A program made the translations under genes and the position numbers. Under the pieces are notes generated by a model, which saw only the letters and a list, made by a program, of their open reading frames with translations, made no database searches and had not been told where the DNA came from. DNA of 64,000 nt from Nemertoderma westbladi (Eukaryota; Xenacoelomorpha; Nemertodermatida; Nemertodermatidae), in contig JAUCBJ010002989.1 in assembly GCA_032718475.1 (NCBI GenBank), positions 1 to 64,000 on the forward strand, read 5' to 3'. This document shows, one piece after another, positions 43,501 through 46,045 of this stretch (position 1 is the first letter of the stretch; every line of letters starts with the position of its first letter).

Positions 43501-43624
43501 TATCTTTAACATATTATGTTTTTCCAGACGTCCAACCACCCAACCTCCAGGTGGGCCTTCTCCAATGGACTTCCCCAACAATCTCCCTCCCCCACTGATA
43601 CCCCAACGACCGCGACCCCAGTAG
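4382..43624 (+). CDS. DNM: Dynamin (classical, PH- and proline-rich-domain-containing GTPase), 5'-partial gene
   Basis: Dynamin is a large GTPase that assembles as helical collars on the necks of endocytic pits and drives membrane fission. Coding exons by splice-site and frame joining: 4382-4531, 8164-8367, 8532-8630, 8800-8960, 11604-11746, one of 14699-14840 / 26289-26424 / 27176-27311, 29340-29704, 31424-31592, 37679-37788, 38312-38447, 40955-41095, 41261-41514, 41888-42049, 43528-43624. Every junction is GT-AG and keeps phase. The product in the window is about 774 residues (776 with the first alternative exon). Classical dynamins are about 850-870, so roughly 75-80 N-terminal residues, including the P-loop and switch I, lie upstream. 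G3 (DLPG), G4 (TKLD) and G5 (VNRSQ) motifs, stalk, PH domain, GED and an SH3-binding proline-rich tail are all present. Mitochondrial dynamin-related proteins lack the PH and PRD, so this is an endocytic dynamin. Introns hold eight kinds of repeat array and several transposons. Confidence 0.97.
4639..5187. mobile_element. hAT-like MITE with 8-bp target duplication
   Basis: The left end is CAGGGATGGCAAAACGAAAC. The right end is ATGCCATCCCAG, the reverse complement of CTGGGATGGCAT. Flanks are CTTTGTAC (4631-4638) and CTTTGTAT (5188-5195), a 7/8 match, which is the 8-bp duplication typical of hAT transposons. Subterminal regions are packed with CGAAACGAAA-type words on both arms in inverted orientation. 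The interior is AT-rich and non-coding, so it would need a transposase from elsewhere. Confidence 0.85.
5324..5343 (+). repeat. Left target-site duplication of LINE
   Basis: GTTCTACTTGGTATCCGCGT is an exact 20-base match to 8021-8040 on the other side of the LINE copy. Confidence 0.9.
5738..6385 (+). pseudogene. LINE ORF 5' part with truncated endonuclease domain
   Basis: This 215-codon frame begins in a Pro/Ser-rich N-terminal region. After about residue 160 it shows [19 protein letters not shown] and [10 protein letters not shown], the first strand and QE motif of an apurinic-type endonuclease. The domain breaks off after about 50 residues ([13 protein letters not shown], stop) where a deletion joins it out of frame to the reverse transcriptase. 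Residues encoded by 6139-6204 come from an antisense insert that keeps the frame (66 bases plus a 12-base duplication is 26 codons). Catalytic Asp/His motifs downstream are missing, so it cannot encode a working endonuclease. Confidence 0.7.
6139..6204 (-). mobile_element. 66-bp antisense 3'-end LINE insert nested in the LINE
   Basis: 6141-6193 is an exact 53-base reverse complement of 7958-8010, the 3' end of the host LINE. The insert is flanked by the direct repeat CTCAGTAAACAC at 6127-6138 and 6205-6216. This fits a very short, 5'-truncated insertion of the same family in the opposite direction, with a 12-bp target duplication. Without it, the flanking endonuclease frame reads through [12 protein letters not shown]. 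Confidence 0.85.
6367..7977 (+). CDS. LINE reverse transcriptase (non-LTR retrotransposon polyprotein C-terminal part)
   Basis: A 536-codon open frame. In order: fingers block [16 protein letters not shown] (about residues 37-52), [41 protein letters not shown], palm Asp block [16 protein letters not shown] (about 158-173), [14 protein letters not shown], catalytic [10 protein letters not shown] with the FADD box (about 278), [20 protein letters not shown] thumb, and the C-terminal [24 protein letters not shown] and DADDLANVM segments seen in many animal LINEs. No internal stops, so the copy is fairly young. The chosen ATG is just the first in frame; the natural N terminus would be fused to the endonuclease lost in the deletion. 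It copies LINE RNA at nicked target DNA in intact relatives. Confidence 0.92.
   Translation: MPDNFIEVKLFESVLPDIPIGDISFAEVKAAAKSIKTNRASGVDGVPPEVFKIAECLKLIYPIIVDMYRTTRVPQEMKTNKLVPVPKKGNLTLYGSFRGISLISIAAKLYNRILLNRIRDPIERLLRGNQNGFRKGRGTMEPILALRRIIEELSKKKDRHLAVIFVDFFKAFDSVSRSRMFTILSLYGIPDEIIAAIRSVYDVSTTFVSTVDGDTEPFEVLWGVLQGDTLAPFLFIIVVDYVLRMSLDHYNGDGVMITPPAGVRGRGNPAKCLTDLDFADDLGVLSESLEGAQRLFSSLEHAASSVGLFINSRKTKILTVNFESPQQVSDRMSISSKDGMLEHVDDFCYLGSWIRKSGEDLRIRKGKAWAALNRLSRICKSPRINWKLKVRLFRAVVVPVLLYGSPCWALTAEDTKSLDGTFTRMLRRVHCVKYNAHISNQTLYNIAGVSLVPPSLTLEQNRLRFAGHCFRHEDQPVQNLVLWQPHRVNKHGGQPMTFLRRILKDTGLKDADDLANVMGDRELWRCNFVDKPAQHS
8021..8040 (+). repeat. Right target-site duplication of LINE
   Basis: Exact copy of 5324-5343. 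Confidence 0.9.
8164..8367 (+). CDS. DNM: Dynamin exon w2: GTPase core with G3 motif
   Basis: Acceptor TTTCAG, donor G/GTTAGT. It encodes [20 protein letters not shown] at the start, giving the G3 DLPG motif that coordinates magnesium and the gamma phosphate, and finishes with [16 protein letters not shown]. The dynamin-specific loop between these is intact and has no stop. The exon starts only 143 bases after the 3' target duplication of an inserted LINE, so the LINE sits just upstream of this acceptor. Confidence 0.97.
8532..8630 (+). CDS. DNM: Dynamin exon w3: GTPase G4 motif
   Basis: Acceptor TAACAG, donor G/GTAAGT. It encodes [20 protein letters not shown] and then [16 protein letters not shown] is the G4 guanine-specificity motif. 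Short introns (164 and 169 bases) flank it, in contrast to the repeat-swollen introns elsewhere in the gene. Confidence 0.97.
8800..8960 (+). CDS. DNM: Dynamin exon w4: end of GTPase domain, G5 motif; donor seeds a minisatellite
   Basis: Acceptor TTTATAG, donor ACCAG/GTACGT. It encodes [13 protein letters not shown] (G5 motif VNRSQ), an Arg/Lys-rich helix, the [16 protein letters not shown] segment and ends LNQ in phase 0. The final seven exon bases and the first 24 intron bases together form the unit of the 31-bp tandem array that starts at 8961, so the array copies this exon-intron junction. Confidence 0.97.
8961..11190 (+). repeat. 31-bp minisatellite copied from a splice donor (about 72 copies)
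   Basis: The unit contains AACAAACCAG/GTAAGTTGGACAC followed by a variable GGGTCC, CGTTCC, AGTTCC or GGCTCC and TTAACA. The array begins at the first intron base after exon w4 (AAACCAG/GTACGTTGGACAC), so the unit spans the exon end and donor. Nearly every copy holds CAG/GTAAGT, a better donor than the authentic GTACGT. Variant units such as TAAGTTTGACACGGG recur at about 9335, 9893 and 10421, showing multi-unit duplication blocks. The unit is not a multiple of 3. Confidence 0.97.
11368..11437 (+). repeat. tRNA-like sequence (degenerate tRNA or tRNA-derived SINE head)
   Basis: TCACTTGGTAGAGCGTTGG matches an A-box region and CCGGGTTCAATCCC (11416-11429) matches a B box. Stem pairing is poor (the acceptor and anticodon arms do not close properly), so it is not a credible functional tRNA. 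It lies in the intron before exon w5. Confidence 0.55.
11604..11746 (+). CDS. DNM: Dynamin exon w5: start of stalk/middle domain
   Basis: Acceptor GTTTCAG, donor CTACA/GTTAGT. It encodes [20 protein letters not shown], then [27 protein letters not shown]. It ends with CA, the first two bases of a Gln codon (phase 2). All three alternative exons downstream supply an A that completes CAA. Confidence 0.96.
11953..12750 (+). repeat. 18-bp minisatellite with an E-box in each unit (about 44 copies)
   Basis: The unit is ACATCTAAACCACGTGTT, with occasional variants (CACATG, ATATAAACAACG). Each normal copy contains the palindrome CACGTG. Because 18 is a multiple of 3, long frames stay open on both strands; these have no start context or family and are artefacts. 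The array ends in a G-rich run at 12751-12775. Confidence 0.96.
12751..12775 (+). repeat. Poly-G tract
   Basis: GGTGGGTGG is followed by a long uninterrupted G run closing the 18-bp array. It could form a G-quadruplex. Confidence 0.8.
12776..14698. other. AT-rich intron sequence, no gene seen
   Basis: No coding exon, array or clear transposon end found. Short GACAGACAG-type simple sequence near 13400-13610 resembles the tails of the non-autonomous elements at 23341 and 25439. Confidence 0.5.
14699..14840 (+). CDS. DNM: Dynamin alternative stalk exon w6a
   Basis: First of three paralogous versions of the exon that corresponds to vertebrate dynamin exon 10a/10b. Acceptor TTATCCAG, donor AAG/GTACCC. 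After completing a Gln codon it encodes 47 residues, beginning [12 protein letters not shown] and ending with the conserved block [17 protein letters not shown]. It is two residues longer than the other two versions because of a Gly/Ser/Asp-rich insertion ([11 protein letters not shown]). Phase in is 2, phase out is 0. Confidence 0.93.
14841..16150. other. Intron sequence, mostly featureless
   Basis: AT-rich. The only structure is a two-copy 42-bp tandem repeat at 15321-15404 (AACGTGAGGTTATTAATGAC, CTTTACTTGTTACT in each copy). Confidence 0.5.
15321..15404 (+). repeat. Two-copy 42-bp tandem repeat
   Basis: AACGTGAGGTTATTAATGAC starts at 15321 and again at 15363, with near-identical continuation. 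Confidence 0.85.
16160..16232 (-). repeat. Dispersed short repeat copy
   Basis: In reverse orientation it carries GGATCATCCTAGTCCTG and AAATTACTTA. It is followed on the + strand by ATACAATCTATGGATATTAA. Same family as 3971, 23255 and 24010. Confidence 0.65.
16311..16398 (+). repeat. Two-copy 43-bp tandem repeat
   Basis: GAACATATAGTGAGATAGTG and CAAATAC-GTT recur at 16311 and 16354. Confidence 0.85.
16532..17170 (-). pseudogene. LINE reverse-transcriptase C-terminal fragment (second LINE type)
   Basis: On the minus strand 17170-16532 encodes [20 protein letters not shown] with KAIKFRRGG, then [20 protein letters not shown] and a Cys-containing tail ([15 protein letters not shown]). This is the thumb and post-RT region of a jockey/I-like LINE, distinct from the 5344 LINE. 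One in-frame stop (KGD-stop-VDFVNSF) and loss of the catalytic core make it dead. Confidence 0.75.
17193..17784. repeat. Perfect 27-bp direct repeats flanking 538 bp
   Basis: The same 27 bases (starting AAATAAAACAAGTTGAGATG) occur at 17193-17219 and 17758-17784. The enclosed DNA has no coding capacity I recognise. It may be an insertion with a long target duplication or a remnant of a larger repeat. Confidence 0.6.
18037..18075 (+). repeat. Dispersed 35-40 bp repeat, copy 1
   Basis: ATTCGATGATGAAATTATAA and TCACCATCTTTCGTATGA here are similar to GATTCAATGATGATAT...ACACCATCTTTCGCAT at 24179-24215 and 25778-25812. Confidence 0.55.
18180..18499 (+). mobile_element. 5'-truncated LINE copy with 15-bp target duplication
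   Basis: This matches the last about 320 bases of the LINE at 5344-8020 and encodes a decayed RT tail ([31 protein letters not shown]). It ends in TAGTAGTAGTAG. GTATTTATCACAATG flanks it at 18165-18179 and 18500-18514. It is sense relative to dynamin. Confidence 0.92.
18566..23042. mobile_element. Foldback-like element with arms made of tandem repeats
   Basis: The left arm (about 18568-19045) is a row of degenerate units such as CCAAAACCAATTATTCAACA and CGCCCAAAACAAATACATTT. The right arm (about 19250-23040) is the reverse-complement type, TGAATAATTGTTTTTGGGGG. The outer ends pair as GCTACCAATTAAAGTCATCC on the left against the reverse complement of the right end (GCCACTAATTGAATGCCACC). Candidate 9-bp target duplications are GATATAATA (18557-18565) and GATATTATA (23043-23051), an 8/9 match. 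About 200 bp of unique DNA separates the arms. Drosophila FB elements have this layout; relationship is by structure only. Confidence 0.65.
19311..22925 (+). repeat. 21-bp minisatellite, about 172 copies
   Basis: The unit is ATGAATAATTGTTTTTGGGG plus G, with common variants (AATTATTTTTGG, GGAAATAATAATT). Since 21 is a multiple of 3, it gives open frames of up to 693 codons (repeated MNNCFWG) on + and repeated PPKTIIH on -. These are not credible genes. Each unit has a five-G run and an ATAATTG homeodomain-like core. Blocks of units repeat as multi-unit cassettes. Confidence 0.97.
23255..23325 (+). repeat. Dispersed short repeat copy
   Basis: TTAGTCCTGTTTAAATTACT, then ATTTATACAATCTATGGATA and TTAAAACATATAA, nearly identical to the tail at 24105-24165. 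It is immediately followed by the TIR element at 23341. Confidence 0.75.
23341..23843. mobile_element. Non-autonomous DNA transposon with about 75-bp terminal inverted repeats
   Basis: The left end (TGGGGACTTCGCGCAGCACG, AGCCTTAGCGAATTGACACT, ...ATGCAAATAG) is matched by the reverse complement of the right end at 23770-23843, with few mismatches and a small indel near the tip. The interior has CTCTAGCGGCAGAC, CTCTAGCGGGAGAC and an ACG microsatellite at about 23712-23768. No coding capacity. Related to the element at 25439. Confidence 0.85.
23981..24165 (+). repeat. tRNA-derived SINE-like repeat
   Basis: The head GCCTCCGTGGTGTAGTGGTC has an A box and CACGGGTTCGTTCCCTG has a B box, as in tRNA-derived SINEs. 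The tail runs GGTTGGATCATCCTACGTCC, TGTTTAAATTACTTTAATAA, TACAATCTATGGATGTTAAA. Tail words recur at 3971, 16160 and 23255. In two of those copies the TACAATCTATGGA arm sits inverted on the other side of the body, so the tail may derive from a short element with terminal inverted arms. RNA polymerase III transcription is inferred only from the boxes. Confidence 0.75.
24179..24215 (+). repeat. Dispersed 35-40 bp repeat, copy 2
   Basis: GATTCAATGATGATATCAAA followed by ACACCATCTTTCGCAT. Copies at 18037 and 25778. Confidence 0.6.
24330..24412 (+). repeat. Outlying degenerate units of the w6b-acceptor array
   Basis: CCCACCTTTACAGACCATTC, CAGCTGCTATTATTTTACTA and CCCTAACCA follow the same word order as units at 25840-26308. 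The two groups are now separated by younger MITE insertions. Confidence 0.5.
24600..24927. mobile_element. MITE with terminal inverted repeats and 4-bp GTAC target duplication
   Basis: The left end CAGGTGTTCCATAGTGATTG, then a C run and CCTGGCCAGCCAAAACTGCC, GACATGCAC, is mirrored at the right end (GTGCATGTC, GGCAGTTTTGGCTGGCCAGG, ATCATTATGGAACACCCG). GTAC borders it at 24596-24599 and 24928-24931. The flanks (AAGATTATGACC...ATAACCTAACTTA) occur joined without an insert at 25351-25382, which serves as an empty site. Non-coding. Confidence 0.88.
25351..25382 (+). repeat. Empty-site paralogue of the GTAC MITE target
   Basis: AAGATTATGACCTATGTACA then TAACCTAACTTA equals the left and right flanks of the 24600 MITE joined through a single GTAC, with one mismatch. 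Confidence 0.75.
25439..25751. mobile_element. Non-autonomous element related to that at 23341
   Basis: It starts GTGGGGCCTTAGCGCAA and ends GGCGCCCCAC. The interior CTCTAGCGAGAGACTGGTGA and GAGTTATTAACCTTCAAG are similar to segments of the 23341 element, and a GACC/GACA-rich simple repeat occupies the position of the ACG microsatellite there. Inverted ends are short (about 7 bp), so the boundaries are approximate. Confidence 0.55.
25778..25812 (+). repeat. Dispersed 35-40 bp repeat, copy 3
   Basis: GATTCAATGATGATATAAAA, ACACCATCTTTCGCAT. Copies at 18037 and 24179. Confidence 0.6.
25840..26308 (+). repeat. Degenerate tandem repeat carrying the acceptor of exon w6b (about 10 copies, unit near 50 bp)
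   Basis: Units follow the order AACCAATCACA, TTTACAG or TTCGCAG, ACTCATTCAGCTGTT, ATTTTACT. The last unit is the genuine acceptor and exon start (AACCAATCACACATTCGCAG/ACTCGTCCAGCTGTT). Earlier copies, for example AACTTCGCAGTCTCATTCAG and CCCACTTTTACAGACTCAG, are clearly diverged, so this array is older than the uniform ones. Confidence 0.65.
26289..26424 (+). CDS. DNM: Dynamin alternative stalk exon w6b
   Basis: Second version. Acceptor ATTCGCAG, donor AAG/GTAGTT. It encodes 45 residues, beginning [17 protein letters not shown] and ending [19 protein letters not shown], which is the version closest to the vertebrate sequence in the RINR.FHERFP.E block. Phases are the same as w6a. The acceptor and first exon bases are repeated in degenerate form upstream (about 25840-26288). 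w6b and w6c agree at 22 of 45 positions by my count. Confidence 0.93.
26425..27175. other. Intron between alternative exons w6b and w6c
   Basis: 751 bases. AT-rich, no repeat array and no further exon copy seen. Short ORFs here have no recognisable product. Confidence 0.5.
27176..27311 (+). CDS. DNM: Dynamin alternative stalk exon w6c
   Basis: Third version, 751 bases after w6b. Acceptor GGTTACAG, donor AAG/GTGAAC. It encodes 45 residues, beginning [18 protein letters not shown] and ending [19 protein letters not shown]. It keeps the MVQ start and GSGD turn seen in vertebrate exon 10. Phase 2 in, phase 0 out. Its reading frame is intact and both splice sites are sound, so it does not look like a dead copy. 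Confidence 0.92.
27456..28080 (+). repeat. 20-bp minisatellite, about 29 copies
   Basis: The unit is GTGGTGTCCGTGACACAGCT, with variants GTTCGTGACA, GATACAGC and CAGCCGTG. It starts about 145 bases after the donor of w6c. Minus-strand frames of 180-207 codons (repeats of [20 protein letters not shown]) arise because three 20-bp units equal 20 codons. No gene is supported. Confidence 0.95.
28081..29339. other. Intron sequence before exon w7, no gene seen
   Basis: AT-rich, with no array. A 70-codon frame near 28291 is hydrophobic but has no family signature or splice context and I do not annotate it. Confidence 0.5.
29340..29704 (+). CDS. DNM: Dynamin exon w7: central stalk
   Basis: Acceptor GTTTCCAG, donor CAAA/GTAAGT. 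It encodes 121 residues plus two bases: [78 protein letters not shown] and [19 protein letters not shown]. It covers the stalk helices that drive dimerisation and helical assembly. It is one large exon with no internal stop. Confidence 0.97.
29780..31423 (+). repeat. 30-bp minisatellite copied from a splice acceptor (55 copies)
   Basis: The unit reads ATTATTTTGTTTTAGTGCCA, G, then GCATCGCAT or a close variant (ACC for GCC, CAGACATC, GGTATC, ATCAC). The last copy is the authentic acceptor of exon w8 (TTTTAGTGCCAG/CGCAAG). Every copy therefore has a T-rich tract followed by TAG and CAG. 30 is a multiple of 3, and the frame that enters w8 reads repeats of [10 protein letters not shown] with no stop in any variant I saw. 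Other frames give the YFVLVPGIA and [10 protein letters not shown] artefacts. Confidence 0.97.
31424..31592 (+). CDS. DNM: Dynamin exon w8: linker and first half of PH domain
   Basis: The acceptor is the last unit of a 30-bp tandem array (TTTTGTTTTAGTGCCAG/CGCAAG). The donor is ACG/GTTAGT. It encodes a Ser/Lys-rich linker ([15 protein letters not shown]) and then the PH domain start [35 protein letters not shown]. The membrane-inserting variable loop reads HLSFM and is about one residue shorter than in vertebrate dynamins. The preceding array is open in this exon's frame, so upstream acceptors would add residues without a stop. Confidence 0.96.
31593..32340. other. Intron sequence, no gene seen
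   Basis: AT-rich DNA between the donor of exon w8 and the 39-bp array. No repeats or coding blocks recognised. Confidence 0.5.
32355..37385 (+). repeat. 39-bp minisatellite (with 38-bp variant), about 130 copies
   Basis: The unit is AAGGACTGCTACTAAGTGTT then CGTGCGTACACTGTTTCAT. A common variant loses one G (GTGCTACAC, 38 bp), which shifts frame and breaks the artefact ORFs into blocks. Long-range duplication is visible: the block starting at 32684 recurs 929 bases later at 33613. TACTAAG in each unit resembles a branch-point sequence. Confidence 0.97.
37411..37486 (+). repeat. Dispersed repeat copy 1 (adjacent to 39-bp array)
   Basis: GGCCTACCTTAGCGTCGTGA, GTCATACTGAAAGAATACTG and CTACTTTAT are similar to 44216-44288. 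Both copies lie directly beside tandem arrays. Confidence 0.7.
37679..37788 (+). CDS. DNM: Dynamin exon w9: PH domain middle
   Basis: Acceptor GTATTATTAG, donor GG/GTGAGT. It encodes [20 protein letters not shown] and [16 protein letters not shown], the central PH strands. It follows an intron of about 6.1 kb, of which about 5 kb is a 39-bp tandem array. Confidence 0.95.
37789..38311. other. Intron with CCGG-rich palindromic segment
   Basis: About 37850-37932 holds several CCGGCC/GGCCGG words on both sides of A and T runs (GGCCGGAACCGGAGCCGG...CCGGCCAAAGCCGG), able to fold. It may be the remnant of a small inverted-repeat element. The rest is AT-rich with no gene. Confidence 0.5.
38312..38447 (+). 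CDS. DNM: Dynamin exon w10: C-terminal helix of PH domain
   Basis: Acceptor ATTTTTAG, donor GAT/GTACGT. It encodes [19 protein letters not shown], then [16 protein letters not shown] and an acidic/Lys-rich tail ending DEVAD. The [13 protein letters not shown] block is diagnostic of dynamin PH domains. A 23-bp array begins within about ten bases of the donor. Reading through the donor stays open until 39653, so intron retention would give a PH-truncated protein with a long repeat tail and no GED. Confidence 0.96.
38448..40895 (+). repeat. 23-bp minisatellite starting at a splice donor, about 106 copies
   Basis: The unit is GGTGTGGGTGTTACTGTGGT plus ACC, interspersed with shorter cassettes (GGGTATCGGTATCGGTACCG, GGGTACCGATATG). 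The first GTACGTGGTACCGGTGTGGG directly follows exon w10. Because three units equal 69 bases, each frame cycles through [20 protein letters not shown]; these ORFs are artefacts. GGTACC and ACCGGT palindromes overlap in every unit. Confidence 0.96.
40955..41095 (+). CDS. DNM: Dynamin exon w11: GED, first part
   Basis: Acceptor TTTACAG, donor GAT/GTTAGT, 47 codons in phase 0. It encodes [39 protein letters not shown] and IMYYMIND, the first GED helix, which packs on the stalk. Confidence 0.96.
41261..41514 (+). CDS. DNM: Dynamin exon w12: GED second part and start of proline-rich tail
   Basis: Acceptor TCATTTAG, donor AG/GTAGGA. It encodes [39 protein letters not shown] and [19 protein letters not shown], then [10 protein letters not shown]. 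The GED arginine-containing AQRRD motif and the IIGDI helix are intact. The exon is GC-rich compared with its introns. Confidence 0.96.
41775..41802 (+). repeat. Poly-G tract near exon w13 acceptor
   Basis: TTGGGGGGTGGG is followed by a long pure G run in the intron about 85 bases before exon w13. It may hamper transcription or sequencing. Confidence 0.85.
41888..42049 (+). CDS. DNM: Dynamin exon w13: proline-rich domain
   Basis: Acceptor CTATTCCAG, donor AG/GTCAGT. In frame from exon w12 it encodes a Pro/Ser/Arg-rich stretch including [29 protein letters not shown] and AAPQIP. The [12 protein letters not shown] core has the PxRP spacing recognised by SH3 domains of amphiphysin and endophilin type in known dynamins; binding here is inferred. 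Confidence 0.93.
42050..42513. other. Intron sequence, no gene seen
   Basis: AT-rich intron between exons w13 and w14, before the LINE fragment. An AATAAA at about 42188-42193 (ATAAAATAAAGCC) might serve as an alternative polyadenylation site, but nothing else supports that. Confidence 0.4.
42514..43060 (+). mobile_element. Truncated and internally deleted LINE copy
   Basis: 42514-42540 (CCCATCATAGTAGACATGTA) matches the LINE at about 6551. After about 50 unrelated bases, 42587-43060 matches its last about 470 bases. The encoded tail includes [20 protein letters not shown] and [18 protein letters not shown], and then loses frame after a deletion ([12 protein letters not shown]). It ends CCTAGTAGTAGTA. 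I see no clear target duplication. Confidence 0.85.
43061..43527. other. Intron sequence, no gene seen
   Basis: AT-rich DNA between the LINE tail and the last dynamin exon. Confidence 0.45.
43528..43624 (+). CDS. DNM: Dynamin exon w14: last coding exon, proline-rich C terminus
   Basis: Acceptor TTTTTCCAG. It encodes [18 protein letters not shown], then [13 protein letters not shown] and a TAG stop. The final [11 protein letters not shown] is a likely SH3 ligand. The preceding 1.48-kb intron contains a 5'-truncated LINE copy. Confidence 0.93.
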
Positions 43625-44020
43625 ACCCAAGGACCCCCTCGGAGGGGCTGAGGAGTATCCATCCACACTAATACAGCACTGGTTTCCAGCCATCCCTTTA
43701 ATAATAATAACTCACTGTTCTAGTTAGTTTCGATGTAAACTAGTTCCCGTATTTGGGGAGTTTTGCAGTCTATTCTTTTTGTTTTGGTTTGGAGCGACTT
43801 TCGTGCTATGTTTATTGAGTCGCTATAGAAACCGTAGGCAATCCAGACCCCATTAAACATCTCCGCGTTTCCTCATCCACCAACCCCCACACATCTCCAA
43901 ATATTAATTATATTTTTCCGTTATTGCATATGTTAAGCGCGCGTCGCATATTTTTTCGCTATTATGTAATAATAGTTGAACCCGAAAAGTATTCGATGTA
44001 AATAAAGTAGCACTTCAGTA
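43625..44020 (+). other. Probable 3' UTR of dynamin with polyadenylation signal
   Basis: This AT-rich non-coding stretch follows the dynamin stop. A canonical AATAAA lies at 44001-44006 (GATGTAAATAAAGTAGC). The cleavage site would be about 10-30 bases further on. The extent is inferred. Confidence 0.6.
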
Positions 44021-44215
44021 TTGGGTGTGAATGTTTCCACGAACGAGCTAGGCGAGTGGGTGAAATATGAAACGAGATCCTGAAAGTGAAATACTGGTAC
44101 TTTATTTAAATCGAATATGTCGTTTTATTTTCAAGTTATAACTTTTATTAATTAAAAATCATATATTATACCCGCCCGGCTCCTTGTGTTGTATGCATCT
44201 GTGGTGAAAAACTTT

Positions 44216-44288
44216 CTGTTACGCCTACCTTGGCGTGACCGTAGAATACGGTATAGTCATACTGAAAGAATATTGCTACTTTATTTCA
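44216..44288 (+). repeat. Dispersed repeat copy 2 (adjacent to 38-bp array)
   Basis: GCCTACCTTGGCGTGACCGT, GTCATACTGAAAGAATATTG, CTACTTTATTTCAC. See 37411. Confidence 0.7.
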
Positions 44289-44297
44289 CGCCGTCTG

Positions 44298-44481
44298 GAC
44301 TAAACGAAACGTTTGTTGGTTTGGTTTCCTCCCTGCACTAAACGAAACGTTTGTTGGTTTGGTTTCCTCTCTGCACTAAACGAAACGTTTGTTGGTTTGG
44401 TTTCCTCTCTGCACTAAACGAAACGTTTGTTGGTTTGGTTTCCTCTCTGCACTAAACGAAACGTTTGTTGGTTTGGTTTGC
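44298..44481 (+). repeat. 38-bp tandem repeat, five copies
   Basis: The unit is CTAAACGAAACGTTTGTTGG then TTTGGTTTCCTCTCTGCA. Copies are nearly identical. AAACGTTT is palindromic. Confidence 0.95.
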
Positions 44482-45965
44482 CCTTCCGTGTAGGTGGACT
44501 TTTTCCGATGTTCCCTTCGCAGTATTTAGTCCAAACGGATAATTTTCACAATTATTTTATTTCCAAATTAGTATTTGAATGTTGGGCTGTAGGATACGCG
44601 CTAAAAATACAAAATACTGTATATATAATGTTATTTTATTGAAATGACATTATTTGTATAATTTAAATTATATCGCGAAACTTCGGCGAATACTAACTTT
44701 TTACCTGCTAAATTATATTAATTTTGATCTAAATACGCTTACAAATACTTAGAAACTATTATTAAACATCTCACTCTGTTTTAAATGGCGCAAAATGACC
44801 CAAACTCAAATTGTTTCATATTCGACTATTAGGCCTAATTTGCGGTGAATATGAAGTTTAGGTTCGGTCAATTTGCGCCAGTATTTGTGCGTAAAATCGC
44901 CTCAGTTATTAAAATTTCACATCATCTGAACCGGCGCTAGTCAGAATAAACTAGGTACCGTAATTTTGCTTGTTATTCGGTATAATACTGTAAACTATAT
45001 TTAATTTTGCGTGTTGCAACGATTTTTAGCGACGATTTGCGTGACATTACCGGATATTTAATTGAAAATTTTCTATAAAAAAACGTATTCTCGTAAAATA
45101 AACCTGCGTAATTCAAAGAGATTCATTTGTGTGAAATTTAAATGGATATTATTAATTTTTTTGATTCTAGACTATTTATTACATGTAATTTCAAGCCTTC
45201 CCAATGCTCATTACATAATTGAGTTCAGTTCCACATAATTATTATTATTTAAAGTTGAATTGGCCGATCTTAATTACACTTTGTGGCCGTGGATATATAT
45301 TTTGCGAATGCAGTAAAAAATACATTCCAGATATATTATGGTAGATCTATAAGTAAATACATGTAAAACCATCGAATATTATAAAGGAGATTGTGTGGGA
45401 CTAAGTATTTTACGTTTTTTTTTATTTTAATGGATTTGATTTGATCAGCCTACGGTTGTATTCACAGGGTTCTGGCAGATCCTAAATTGAATATCTTTTA
45501 AATTCCAGTTTCCTTCAATGTTAAGTATTTCATTTAAAAGTGGCATGATTTCATGACTTTTAATTGTCAGACTTCAGCGGTGCATGTTTGGGACATTGTG
45601 ACACACTATAGTAACTGCGCAATGGAAAGTCTACATTTTGTTTACATGTTTCTATAGTAATGCTTAGATTAAGATAACGTCGTCAATTTATATGTATATT
45701 ATAGTTGCCGTGTATTTTATGAATATTAAATTTGTTCTGTTTCAGTTTTACATAATATAATAATAACTTAGTATTCAAGGTGCGAAGCATTGAGCTTCCC
45801 TTAGCTATCATAATTAATGTTATTGTTACTTTATTTAATTAATAAATTGATCATCAATAGTTAATAATAATTTATAGTTTAATTTGTTTTTTTCAGATTT
45901 GTTATATCTTTATCAAATTATCACATAATAACTATGTGAGGTCATTGTTCATAAAATATCATAAA
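44482..45965. other. Intergenic flank, no gene seen
   Basis: AT-rich DNA downstream of dynamin. A 71-codon frame at 44427-44642 starts inside the tandem repeat and is not credible. Confidence 0.5.
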
Positions 45966-45969
45966 ATAG

Positions 45970-46045
45970 GAGAGGCTAGTTGACTTTTAGTCCAGATTGG
46001 CGGTGGCATTCCCCCTTTCAGCATCCGGTTGCAAACATCCAATAA
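45970..46045 (-). pseudogene. LINE reverse-transcriptase fragment that seeds the satellite
   Basis: On the minus strand it encodes VCNRMLKGGMPPPIWTKSQL, matching SNRMLKGEKPPPIWNKSQL of the decayed LINE at about 2730-2797. At DNA level GGCGGTGGCATTCCCCCTTT, CAGCATCCGGTTGCAAACAT and CCAATAATGGTC line up with 2752-2812. The last two words are the satellite unit itself. Confidence 0.88.
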
